Assembly: GCF_003011965.1 (NCBI RefSeq)
Contig: NZ_PXWG01000056.1
Location: forward strand, 1-40,635
Direction: 5' to 3'
Origin: Streptosporangium nondiastaticum
Lineage (GTDB): Bacteria > Actinomycetota > Actinomycetes > Streptomycetales > Streptomycetaceae
Length of the DNA stretch: 40,635 nt
The position numbers were made by a program, and so were the translations under genes. Position 1 is the first letter of the stretch; each line of letters begins with the position of its first letter. A model generated the notes under the pieces. The model made no database searches. It was not told the DNA's origin and saw only the letters and a list, made by a program, of their open reading frames with translations. Of the stretch, positions 8,103 through 15,761 are shown in pieces.

Positions 8103-8133
8103 TTGACAGTTGGCCAAGGCACCGGAATAGCCT
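8103..8133 (+). promoter_or_regulatory. Candidate promoter of the monooxygenase operon
   Basis: TTGACA at 8103-8108 is a perfect -35 hexamer. TAGCCT at 8128-8133 is a reasonable -10, 19 bases downstream; shifting to AATAGC gives a 17-base gap. It would produce a leader of roughly 280 bases before the first monooxygenase gene. That leader (8134-8417) is very GC-rich, and I see no convincing small ORF or riboswitch in it. Confidence 0.4.
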
Positions 8134-8417
8134 CGGAGTTCGGCCGTGCTGAGGGGCGCGGCCGGATGCGCCGCGCCCGACGCGGCCGCCGCGTCCGTCG
8201 TGAAGGCGCCGTCCCGTACGCACGGAGCCTCCGCATGCCCTCCTTCGCCGTCCCGGCCCCATCGGCCCCACCGGCTCACGCGAACGCGTCGCCACCGGCG
8301 CGGCCTTCGCCCGCCCCCGGCTCCCGCCCGGACCGGCACCCCGGCCCGGCCGCGCCGGTGCGCCCGACCGAGCGGGCGGCCGGCCCGTTCGCGTTCCCCA
8401 CACCCCCAGGGAATCCC

Positions 8418-9446
8418 ATGTCCGCACCCATCCGGCCCCTGCACCTGGCCGTGAGCATCGACCGCCCCGGCGTCCGCGACGCCGAACCCTACGTCCGCGC
8501 CGCGCGCCTCGCCGAACGCGGCAGGCTGGACTTCGTCACCCTCGGCGACACCCTCGGCCCGCCCCGGCGCGGCGCGAGCCGCCTCGACGCGCTCGCCGTC
8601 CTCGCCCGCGTCGCCCCCGCCACGGACCGGATCGGCCTCGTGCCCACCGTCACCACCACCCACACCGAGCCGTTCCGCGTCGCCGACGCCGTCGCCACCC
8701 TCGACTGGGTGAGCGACGGCCGCGCCGGCTGGACCGCCGAGGTGTCCGCCACCGAGGCCGAGGCCCGCCACTTCGGGCGGCGCGCCGCGGCCCCCGCCGA
8801 CGCGCTGTGGCAGGAGGCCGCCGCGGTCGCCGACGCCGCCGCCCGGCTCTGGGACAGCTGGGAGGACGGCGCCGAGATCCGCGACGCCGCCACCGGCCGC
8901 TTCCTCGACCGCGACAAGCTGCACCACGCCGACGCCGAAGGACCCGGCTGGACCGTCCACGGGCCCTCCGCCGTGCCCCGGCCCCCGCAGGGCCGTCCGG
9001 TCACCGCCGTCGACGCCACCCGCCTGCCGGCGCGCGCGGCCGCCGCCCGCCACGCCGACGTCGTCTACCTCCGCACCGGCCCCACGCCCTCGCCCGGCGC
9101 GGTCCGGGCCGCCCGCGACGACCTGCACGCCCGGCTGCGCGCACTGGGCCGCGACCCCGGCCGCGTCGTCGTCCTCGCCTCCCTGTCCGTCGCCCTGTAC
9201 GCGGCCGCCGACGCCGTCGCCCTCGCCGACCTGGCCGGCTCCTGGTGGGCGGACGGCGTCGTCGACGGCTTCCACTTCCGGCCCCGGGACCCCGACCGGG
9301 ACCTCGCGCTGCTGGTCGACGGCACCGTGCCCGTCCTCCAGCACCGGGGCCTGCTCCGCTCCTTCTATCCCGGCGGCACGCTCCGCGAGCACCTGTGCCT
9401 GCCGCGCCCCGCCAACCGCCACACCACCGCGAGGAGGACCGCATGA
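8418..9446 (+). CDS. LLM-class flavin-dependent monooxygenase
   Basis: The 342-residue product belongs to the bacterial-luciferase-like (LLM) family. It has an N-terminal beta-strand with LHLAVSID, FVTLGDTLGPP at about residues 35-45, the TDRIGLVPTVTTTHTEPF segment, and SDGRAGW near residue 100. Members use reduced flavin supplied by a partner reductase to oxygenate small molecules, often organosulfur or chelator compounds; the substrate is unknown. The ATG at 8418 is the first start giving a family-like N-terminus, because upstream in-frame sequence is Pro/Arg-rich noise. The stop overlaps the next start (ATGA), implying translational coupling. It is shorter and more diverged than the second monooxygenase and may be an accessory or differently specific enzyme. 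Confidence 0.85.
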   Translation: MSAPIRPLHLAVSIDRPGVRDAEPYVRAARLAERGRLDFVTLGDTLGPPRRGASRLDALAVLARVAPATDRIGLVPTVTTTHTEPFRVADAVATLDWVSDGRAGWTAEVSATEAEARHFGRRAAAPADALWQEAAAVADAAARLWDSWEDGAEIRDAATGRFLDRDKLHHADAEGPGWTVHGPSAVPRPPQGRPVTAVDATRLPARAAAARHADVVYLRTGPTPSPGAVRAARDDLHARLRALGRDPGRVVVLASLSVALYAAADAVALADLAGSWWADGVVDGFHFRPRDPDRDLALLVDGTVPVLQHRGLLRSFYPGGTLREHLCLPRPANRHTTARRTA

Positions 9447-10804
9447 CCGCCCCCGGGGCCCGGCAGCGCCGGCAGATGCACCTGGCCGTCCAGGTCCCCG
9501 GCGCCGGCAGCACGACCGTGTGGGCGGGTCCGGACTCCGGCAGCCACATCGGCTTCCCGTCCTTCCGGCACCTCGCCGCCACCGCCGAACGCGGCCTCTT
9601 CGACTTCTTACTCCTCGCCGAAGGACTGCGGCTGCCCGAGCACAAGGGCCGGATCCACGACCTGGACGCCGCCGGCCGCCCCGAACCCCTCACCGTGCTC
9701 AGCGCCCTGGCCGCCGTCACCGGACGGATCGGCCTGGCCGCCACCGCCGACACCACGTTCCACGAGCCCTACGAACTGGCCCGCCGGCTCGCCTCCCTGG
9801 ACCACCTCAGCGACGGGCGCGCCGCGTGGCACGTGGTCGCCTCCTCCGACGCCTTCACCGGCGAGAACTTCCGGTGCGGTGGTCGTCCCGACTGGTGCGG
9901 TGGTCGTCCCGACCGGTCCCAGTGCTTCGCGCGCGCCGCCGAGTTCGTCACCACCGCGCGCGAACTGTGGGACTCGTGGACGCCCGGAGGCGTGCCGCGG
10001 CCCTTCGCGCACCACGGGCGCCACTTCTCGGTCTCCGGCACGTTCGACGTGGCCCGCAGCCCGCAGGGGCACCCGGTCGTCATCCGGTCCGGGGAATCCG
10101 CCGGGGAATCCGGCGGGCACTCCCACGAGGAACGGGAGTTCGCGGCCTCCACCGCCGACGTGTTCCTCGCCGGGCCGCCCGGGACGCCGGAGGCCGGACA
10201 GGCCCTCTACGCCGACGTCAAACGGCGGCTCGCCGCGTACGGGCGGAGGCCCGAAGACCTGAAGGTCATGCCGGGCGTGACGTTCGCGCTCGGGGACACC
10301 GACGCCGAGGCCCAGGAGAACGCCGCCGAGATACGCAAGCAGCAGGTGTCGCCGCAGGGCGCGCTGTTCGCCCTGGAACAGGTGTGGGGCCGGGACCTGT
10401 CCGGTTACGACCCCGACGGGCCGCTGCCCCGCATCGACCCGGACCCCGCCGGAGAAGCCGCCCCGGGGCCGGCCCCGATAGCCGACCGTCTCGCCGTCGC
10501 CGCGCGCTGGCGGGCCGTGGCCGAGGCCAAGGGGCTGTCCATCCGGCAGACCGTGATCGAGACGACCGGGCGGCAGTCCTTCATCGGCACCCCCGCGTCC
10601 GTCGCCGCACAGATGGTCGAGCTCGTCACCGCCGGAGCCGCCGACGGGTTCGTCCTCCGCCCGCACTTCACCCCGGGCGGGCTGGACGAGTTCGCGGGCC
10701 GCGTCGTGCCGCTGCTGCAGGAGCGTGGCGCGTTCCGTACGGAATACACGGGCGCGACGCTCCGCGAACACCTCGGGTTGCCGCTGCCCGTATGGAAAGG
10801 TTGA
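9443..10804 (+). CDS. NtaA/SnaA/DszA-type flavin-dependent monooxygenase
   Basis: The protein is 453 residues, the normal size for the NtaA/SnaA/SoxA/DszA branch of LLM monooxygenases. Family segments are visible: MHLAVQVPGAG at the N-terminus, LFDFLLLAEGL, TGRIGLAATADTTFHEPY, LDHLSDGRAAWHVVAS, RELWDSW and a C-terminal GFVLRPHFTPGGLDEF. These enzymes use FMNH2 to oxidise sulfur heterocycles, sulfones, nitrilotriacetate-like chelators or antibiotic precursors. A flavin reductase is not encoded nearby. The start codon overlaps the stop of the preceding gene, with GAGGAGG just upstream. Between residues about 144 and 157 a 21-base tandem duplication inserts a repeated CGGRPD, where relatives have a single copy of a loop. 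Confidence 0.88.
   Translation: MTAPGARQRRQMHLAVQVPGAGSTTVWAGPDSGSHIGFPSFRHLAATAERGLFDFLLLAEGLRLPEHKGRIHDLDAAGRPEPLTVLSALAAVTGRIGLAATADTTFHEPYELARRLASLDHLSDGRAAWHVVASSDAFTGENFRCGGRPDWCGGRPDRSQCFARAAEFVTTARELWDSWTPGGVPRPFAHHGRHFSVSGTFDVARSPQGHPVVIRSGESAGESGGHSHEEREFAASTADVFLAGPPGTPEAGQALYADVKRRLAAYGRRPEDLKVMPGVTFALGDTDAEAQENAAEIRKQQVSPQGALFALEQVWGRDLSGYDPDGPLPRIDPDPAGEAAPGPAPIADRLAVAARWRAVAEAKGLSIRQTVIETTGRQSFIGTPASVAAQMVELVTAGAADGFVLRPHFTPGGLDEFAGRVVPLLQERGAFRTEYTGATLREHLGLPLPVWKG
9873..9914 (+). repeat. In-frame 21-base tandem duplication
   Basis: Two consecutive 21-base units differ only at the last base and encode CGGRPDW then CGGRPDR inside the second monooxygenase. The frame is kept, so the gene remains intact with a seven-residue insertion in a loop near the expected active-site entrance. 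Confidence 0.9.
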
Positions 10805-10809
10805 CGGCC

Positions 10810-11610
10810 ATGAGCACGGACACGGCGCGCGACGCACGACAGCAGTGGAACGCGTGGCGCGAAGAGCGCACGGAGACGGTCTCGGCACCGTACGGGCCCC
10901 TCGCCCTGACGGGGACGCACTGGCTCGCCGACGCCCCCGAGGGGCGGATTCCCGCCATTTCCGGGCAGTGGGCGGAGGAAGCGGAGGCGGTGCGGCTGAC
11001 CGCCACCGCCGTCGACGGACTCACCCTGGACGGACGGCCGCTGGACGGCGTGGTCCGGCTCCGCCCCGACAAGGGTCCCGCGGCCGCGGCCCGCGTCTCG
11101 TACGGGGGACGCAAGCTCGTGGTGATACGGCGCGAGGGGCTGTGGGCGGTCCGCGTCTTCGACCCCGGCTCGGCCGGGCGGCGGGAGTTCGCCGGGATCG
11201 ACGTCTTCGACCACGACGAGAAGTGGGAACTGCCCGGCGTCTTCCGCCCGTACGGCAGCAGCCGGCGGGTGAGCGTGGCGAACGCGGACGGGCGGGAACG
11301 CGGGCTGGGCCTGGACGGCGAGCTCGCGTTCACGGTCGCTGGAACCGAACACACGCTGCAGGCCGCGCTGGAGGTGGACGGGACGCTGTGGGCGGTGTTC
11401 GCCGACGCGACGAGCGGCGTGTCCAGCTACCGCTTCCGCTTCCTGCGCGCGCCGGCGCCGGGCGTCGACGGCCGGGTGACGCTCGACTTCAACCGAGCGC
11501 TCCTGCCGCCGTGCGCTTTCGCGGACCACTTCATCTGCCCGTTCCCGCCGCCGGGCAACACGCTCACGGTCCCCGTACCGGCAGGGGAACGGGACGTCGT
11601 GCGGGGGTAG
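10810..11610 (+). CDS. DUF1684 domain protein
   Basis: The product is 266 residues and belongs to DUF1684. The diagnostic C-terminal block is present: LDFNRALLPPCAFADHFICPFPPPGN. Other conserved points are WREERT near the N-terminus and a central VRVFDP segment. No catalytic function is established for the family to my knowledge. The protein looks soluble, with no signal peptide. It starts 5 bases after the preceding monooxygenase stop, with GAAAGG upstream, so it is the third gene of a monooxygenase operon. That suggests a role with the same substrate, which is inference from linkage. An in-frame ATG at 10792 is a less likely start. Confidence 0.85.
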   Translation: MSTDTARDARQQWNAWREERTETVSAPYGPLALTGTHWLADAPEGRIPAISGQWAEEAEAVRLTATAVDGLTLDGRPLDGVVRLRPDKGPAAAARVSYGGRKLVVIRREGLWAVRVFDPGSAGRREFAGIDVFDHDEKWELPGVFRPYGSSRRVSVANADGRERGLGLDGELAFTVAGTEHTLQAALEVDGTLWAVFADATSGVSSYRFRFLRAPAPGVDGRVTLDFNRALLPPCAFADHFICPFPPPGNTLTVPVPAGERDVVRG

Positions 11611-11644
11611 TTCAGGGGGTTCCTTTTCCGCTTGAGGCGGGCGG

Positions 11645-11950
11645 GCACCGCCGGGCTGCATCGCACGAATGGGCTCGCCGTCAGGCGAGAAGGTTCCGCC
11701 GCGGCGGCGAGCAACCCGTACGGCGGAGATCGGCGGTGCCACGCACCGGGCTGCCCCTCCCGTCCGGACGGGTTCGCCGTCAGGCAAGGAGAGTCCGCCG
11801 CGGTGGTGAGCAACCTGTACGGCGGAGACCAGACGGTGCCGCACACCGGGCTGCCCCCCGCCCCGACGGGCTCGCCGTCAGGCGAGAAGGATCCGCCGCG
11901 ACGGCGAGCAACCCGTACGGCGGAGACCGGCGGTGCCGCGCACCCGGTCA
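11645..11950. repeat. Tandem array of about 98-base units
   Basis: Three units begin at 11671, 11770 and 11868 (periods 99 and 98). The third is about 80 bases long, and a partial tail of an earlier unit lies at about 11645-11670. Each unit contains CTCGCCGTC or a variant, then TCCGCCGC, CGAGCAACC and a GTACGGCGGAGA block. Within unit three, GCTCGCCGTC (11870-11879) and GACGGCGAGC (11900-11909) form a perfect 10-base stem. Open frames run through the array because it is GC-rich, but none has a domain or ribosome binding site. The array fills most of the 520-base gap between the DUF1684 gene and the first protease. Confidence 0.85.
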
Positions 11951-12057
11951 CCCCCACGTCGTGTCCATCGCCCCCCGCGAGGGGCCCCCGCCCGGCCGAA
12001 AGCGGCTCTTGCGGCCGTCGTCGCGTGGCCCGAATACTCCCGAGAAGCGCTTGTCAG

Positions 12058-12088
12058 GGGCACGGCGAAAACGGAATCCCGCGTGCCC
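12058..12088. promoter_or_regulatory. Inverted repeat upstream of the first protease
   Basis: GGGCACG (12058-12064) and CGTGCCC (12082-12088) are perfect 7-base arms 17 bases apart. They end 44 bases before the GTG start of the protease gene. This could be an operator or a leader hairpin; no regulator is adjacent. Confidence 0.25.
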
Positions 12089-12132
12089 GTACGACTGCGC
12101 CTCACCTACCGACCCCACTCGGGAGGAACCAC

Positions 12133-13023
12133 GTGAGGATCACCACGGCGACCCGCGTCGCCCTCGCCTCCACCCTCGCCGCCGCAGCGGCGTTCATCGG
12201 CACCGCCGCCCACGCCGAACCCACCGCCGGAGCCGCCGGCTCCGCGGCCGGACTCGCCGCCGCCGGCGCCGCCGTGCAGTCCGCGGACGTCGCCGGCACC
12301 GCCTGGGCCGTCGACCAGGACAGCGGCACCCTCGTCGTCACCGCCGACTCCACCGTCCCCGACGCCGCCCTCGCCAGAATCAGGCAGCAGGCCGGTCCCG
12401 CCGCCGACGCGATACGGGTCGAGCGGACCGCCGGCGTCCTCCGCCCCTACCTCGGCGGCGGCGACGCGATCTACGCCCCGAGCTGGCGCTGCTCGCTCGG
12501 CTTCAACGTGCGCAAGGGCAACACCGCCTACTTCCTCACCGCGGGCCACTGCACCGAGGGCAAGCCGCCCTACTACACCAACTCCGGGCACACGACCAGC
12601 ATCGGCCCCACCACCGGGACCAGCTTCCCGGGCAACGACTACGGCATCGTGCAGTACACCAACGGCTCCCTCCCGCACCCCAGCGAGGTCAATCTCTACA
12701 ACGGCCGCACCCAGCGGATCACCGCCGCGGGCAACGCGAGCGTCGGACAGGCCGTGCAGCGCAGCGGCTCCACGACCGGCGTGCACGGCGGCAAGGTCAC
12801 GGGCCTCAACGCCACCGTGAACTACGGCAACGGCCAGGTCGTCCGCGGCCTGATCAAGACCGACGTGTGCGCCGAGCCCGGCGACAGCGGCGGTGCCCTG
12901 TTCGCCGGCTCCACCGCGCTCGGCCTCACCTCCGGCGGCAGCGGGAACTGCAGCTCCGGCGGGACGACGTTCTTCCAGCCCGTCGGGCCGGCGCTGAAGG
13001 CCTACGGCGTGACCATCGGCTGA
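12133..13023 (+). CDS. Secreted S1 serine protease, streptogrisin-like, short propeptide
   Basis: The start is a GTG at 12133 with GGGAGGA 5 bases upstream, giving a 296-residue preproprotein. A signal peptide (RITTATRVALASTLAAAAAF) probably ends at AHA near residue 28. A propeptide of roughly 75 residues follows, and the mature chymotrypsin-fold domain begins near residue 108. The catalytic triad is His139 (TAGHC), Asp169 (GNDYGIV) and Ser252 (GDSGG). Disulfide cysteines surround the His and Ser, as in streptogrisins. It is exported and self-processed extracellularly by family knowledge. The propeptide is short compared with the second protease in this window. The long gap upstream holds the tandem repeat array. 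A hairpin terminator follows at 13061. Confidence 0.9.
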   Translation: MRITTATRVALASTLAAAAAFIGTAAHAEPTAGAAGSAAGLAAAGAAVQSADVAGTAWAVDQDSGTLVVTADSTVPDAALARIRQQAGPAADAIRVERTAGVLRPYLGGGDAIYAPSWRCSLGFNVRKGNTAYFLTAGHCTEGKPPYYTNSGHTTSIGPTTGTSFPGNDYGIVQYTNGSLPHPSEVNLYNGRTQRITAAGNASVGQAVQRSGSTTGVHGGKVTGLNATVNYGNGQVVRGLIKTDVCAEPGDSGGALFAGSTALGLTSGGSGNCSSGGTTFFQPVGPALKAYGVTIG

Positions 13024-13060
13024 CGGCGCCCGGCCGCCGCCCCCTGCCGGCGGTGCGCGC

Positions 13061-13093
13061 GAGCCCCCGGTCCGTACGCAGGGCCGGGGGCTC
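13061..13093. terminator. Hairpin terminator after first protease
   Basis: GAGCCCCCGG and CCGGGGGCTC form a perfect 10-base stem with a 13-base interior that can pair further. It lies 37 bases after the protease stop. There is no clear U-run, as is common for terminators in this GC-rich genus. Confidence 0.7.
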
Positions 13094-13158
13094 GACCCTG
13101 TGCCCGATACGGGCATACCGTGGACATAACACCTGAGATGTACGGCAGGGGGCCTCCC

Positions 13159-14016
13159 ATGGTCGAGGATCTGGTGGTGGCAGTCGTGGGCGTGGCGTCC
13201 GCCGGGGCGGTCTACGTCATGGCGGCGGCCCGCGTGGTCAAGCAGTACGAGCGCGGCGTGGTGCTGCGGCTCGGGCGGCTCATGCCCGACATCCGCGCGC
13301 CGGGGTTCACCATGGTCATCCCGGGCGTCGACCGGCTGCGCAAGGTGAACATGCAGATCGTCACGATGCCCGTCCCCGCCCAGGAGGGCATCACGCGCGA
13401 CAACGTCACCGTACGGGTCGACGCGGTCGTCTACTTCAAGGTCGTGAACCCCGCCGAAGCGGTCATCGCCGTGGAGGACTACCGCTTCGCGGTCTCGCAG
13501 ATGGCCCAGACGTCCCTGCGGTCGATCATCGGCAAGAGCGACCTCGACGACCTGCTCTCCAACCGGGAGAAGCTGAACCAGGGCTTGGAGCTCATGCTCG
13601 ACAGCCCCGCCATCGGCTGGGGCGTGCAGATCGACCGTGTGGAGATCAAGGACGTCTCGCTGCCGGAGACGATGAAGCGGTCCATGTCCCGGCAGGCGGA
13701 GGCGGAGCGCGAGCGGCGGGCCCGGGTGATCAACGCGGACGCGGAGCTGCTGGCGTCGAAGAAGCTCGCCGAGGCGGCGGCCACGATGGCAGACCAGCCG
13801 TCGGCGCTGCAGCTGCGGCTGCTGCAGACGGTGGTGGCGGTGGCGGCGGAGAAGAACTCCACGCTGGTCCTGCCGTTCCCGGTGGAGCTCCTGCGCTTCC
13901 TGGAGCGCTCGGCGCAGCAGGGGCTGGTGCCGCCGGATCCGCCGCGGGCCGCGGAGAAGCCGCCGGCGCCGCCGCCTCCTCCTCCGGAGGAACTCCCTCC
14001 GGCCACGGAGACGTGA
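13159..14016 (+). CDS. SPFH/band-7 (stomatin/slipin) membrane protein
   Basis: The product is 285 residues. One N-terminal membrane segment (VVAVVGVASAGAVYVMAA) is followed by the SPFH core, which includes VVLRLGRLMPDIRAPG, MPVPAQEGITRDNVTVRVDAVV and VEIKDVSLPETMKRSM. A charged helical region and a proline-rich tail come last. Slipins scaffold membrane microdomains and often partner with NfeD-type proteins, none of which is encoded here. I prefer the ATG at 13159, with AGGGGG 7 bases upstream, over a GTG at 13120. The gene lies between two secreted proteases and may be unrelated to them. A very strong hairpin follows at 14106. Confidence 0.9.
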   Translation: MVEDLVVAVVGVASAGAVYVMAAARVVKQYERGVVLRLGRLMPDIRAPGFTMVIPGVDRLRKVNMQIVTMPVPAQEGITRDNVTVRVDAVVYFKVVNPAEAVIAVEDYRFAVSQMAQTSLRSIIGKSDLDDLLSNREKLNQGLELMLDSPAIGWGVQIDRVEIKDVSLPETMKRSMSRQAEAERERRARVINADAELLASKKLAEAAATMADQPSALQLRLLQTVVAVAAEKNSTLVLPFPVELLRFLERSAQQGLVPPDPPRAAEKPPAPPPPPPEELPPATET

Positions 14017-14105
14017 CTGCTGTCGCGGCGGGGACGGTGGGGAACCCCTGGTTGAGCGTCGGCCGCTCGGCGGCCGGGCTCTTGAATCCGCCGCGGCGCG
14101 CAACT

Positions 14106-14162
14106 CCAATGGCGTAGTCCGGTGGTGCCGGTCGGCCCGGCACCACCGGACTACGCCATTGG
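14106..14162. terminator. Perfect 26-bp stem-loop
   Basis: The arms at 14106-14131 and 14137-14162 are exact reverse complements over 26 bases, with a 5-base loop (TCGGC). The stem starts with CCAATGGCGTAGTCC. Outside it, TCCGCCGC upstream and GCGGCGGA downstream extend the pairing imperfectly to about 14095 and 14185. It lies 89 bases after the SPFH gene and can act as a terminator. Its outer flanks match the hairpin family seen at 4.2 and 11.7-11.9 kb. Confidence 0.9.
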
Positions 14163-14527
14163 GCGTCTCGCCGTTGCGGCGGACAGAGAGAGCCGGCGCC
14201 CCTTGCGAGCCGGCGCCCCGCTTGCGAGCCGCAGCCCGGCGCCCGAGGCGTGTCGCCCCGACGCGGGTCCCGCACGTGACCCCGACGGGCTAACCCCGCA
14301 CCGTAAACGCCACCCCATCCGCGCCCGCCGCATGGCGGGGGCGCGCTTCGCGACACGCGCGCCAAGGGAATTCCGCCTTGTGCGCGCCCTCCCCGGGTCC
14401 GGGATACTCGACAAGTCAACTTGGCATGGACGCGCCCTCTGTAAAGCCGTCGGCGAGCCCGTGTCGTTGTCCTCCGGGCCCGGCGAATCAGCTCTCCGTG
14501 GCCCAACCCCCCACCGGAGGTGCCGAG
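14163..14527. other. Intergenic region before the second protease
   Basis: About 365 bases carry no convincing gene. A short direct repeat of GAGCCGGCGCCCC-type units lies at 14191-14229. An inverted repeat, CAAGT-CA-ACTTG, sits at 14412-14423, about 105 bases before the protease start, and may mark its promoter region. No consensus -35/-10 pair was found. Confidence 0.4.
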
Positions 14528-15610
14528 TTGAAGCGTAGATGGATTCCCGCGCGCGTCGCCCTCGCCGCCGCGTCCGCCGTCGCCCTCGCGGCGGTGACCC
14601 TCAGCCCACAGCAGGCCGACGCCTCGCCCGGCTCGCCCGCCGCTCCGGCCCGCGCACCGTCCGCCGCCTCGGACGCTTCCCTCGCCGGGAGGCTCGTCGC
14701 CGCGCTGGGGGGCGCCGCCGCCGGTTCGTACTACGACTCCACCCTCGGCAGGCTCGTCGTCGACGTCACGGACGGCGAGGCCGCGGACCTGGTCCGCGCG
14801 GCGGGTGCCGCACCCCGCGTCGTGGAGCACTCGAAGGCCGAGCTCGACTCCGCGCACGCGACGCTGGACTCCCGCATCACCACCCCCGGCACGGCCTGGG
14901 CGGCCGATCCGCGCCTGAACAAGGTGGTTCTGACCGCCGACCCCACGGTCACGGCGGCGGACCTCGCGCGGATCAAGGACACCGCCCGATCGCTCGGGAG
15001 CGCGGTGATGGTCAAGCGGTCCGCCACGAAGCTCACCCGGTTCGTCGCCGGAGGCGACGGCATCTGGGGGGCGCAGTACCGCTGCTCGCTCGGCTTCAAC
15101 GTGAGCCGGGCCGGAAAGCCGCCCGCCTTCGTGACCGCCGGGCACTGCGGAAAGGTCGAGGCGGACTGGCGCGCCTCGAACGGCGGTGCGGTGATCGCGC
15201 GGACCGAGGCCGCGACGTTCCCGGGGCGTGACTACGCCCTCGCCTCGTACACCGCCGCGGTCGACCACCCGAGCGCCGTGGACCCGGGCCTGAAGCCCAT
15301 CACCGGCGCCGGTGCCGCGACCGTCGGCCAGGCCATCAGCCGCAGCGGCTCCACGACGGGGCTGCGGACCGGCACGGTCACCGCGCTCAACGCCACGGTC
15401 AACTACAAGGAGGGCCAGGTCACCGGCCTCATCGAGACCAGTGCCTGCGCGGATTCCGGTGACAGCGGCGGCCCCCTCTTCGCCGGGAGCACGGCGCTGG
15501 GCGTGCTGTCGGGCGGCAGCGGGAACTGCGGGATGCCTGTTCCGGCGCCGAGGACGTACTTCCAGCCGGTCCAGGAGATCCTCGCCGCGTACGGCGCGAC
15601 GATTCCCTGA
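14528..15610 (+). CDS. Secreted S1 serine protease with long propeptide, streptogrisin-like
   Basis: The start is a TTG at 14528; GGAGG 7 bases upstream supports it, and it places a Lys/Arg-rich signal peptide (MKRRWIPARVALAAASAVAL) at the N-terminus. The 360-residue preproprotein has a propeptide of about 135 residues of alpha-lytic-protease type (SYYDSTLGRLVVDV). The mature protease runs from near residue 173. The triad is His206 (TAGHC), Asp235 (GRDYALAS) and Ser313 (GDSGG). The prodomain acts as a folding chaperone in the family. It shares long blocks with the protease at 12133 (SRSGSTTGL, TALNATVNY, GSGNC), indicating paralogy. It is convergent with the SSI-type inhibitor gene, separated by a strong hairpin. 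Confidence 0.92.
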   Translation: MKRRWIPARVALAAASAVALAAVTLSPQQADASPGSPAAPARAPSAASDASLAGRLVAALGGAAAGSYYDSTLGRLVVDVTDGEAADLVRAAGAAPRVVEHSKAELDSAHATLDSRITTPGTAWAADPRLNKVVLTADPTVTAADLARIKDTARSLGSAVMVKRSATKLTRFVAGGDGIWGAQYRCSLGFNVSRAGKPPAFVTAGHCGKVEADWRASNGGAVIARTEAATFPGRDYALASYTAAVDHPSAVDPGLKPITGAGAATVGQAISRSGSTTGLRTGTVTALNATVNYKEGQVTGLIETSACADSGDSGGPLFAGSTALGVLSGGSGNCGMPVPAPRTYFQPVQEILAAYGATIP

Positions 15611-15661
15611 GGCGTCCCATGAGCCGCGGGCCGGCCGCAGCGATGGGCCGGCCGCAGGACT

Positions 15662-15698
15662 CGGCCCCCGGACACACCTCCACGGTGTCCGGGGGCCG
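15662..15698. terminator. Bidirectional terminator between protease and inhibitor genes
   Basis: CGGCCCCCGGACAC and GTGTCCGGGGGCCG are perfect 14-base arms around a 9-base loop. The hairpin lies 51 bases after the protease stop and 63 bases beyond the inhibitor stop on the other strand, so it can end transcription from both sides. Confidence 0.8.
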
Positions 15699-15761
15699 TT
15701 CCGTGCCCGGCCGGTCTGCGGTCAGCCGCGTTCAGCTGCGCTCAGCCGGCCTGCGGGGGGT

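Noticed and set aside
8070..8417. N-terminal extension of the first monooxygenase
   Set aside because: The in-frame upstream sequence is Arg/Pro/Ala-rich and unlike the family. The ATG at 8418 gives the expected first beta-strand.
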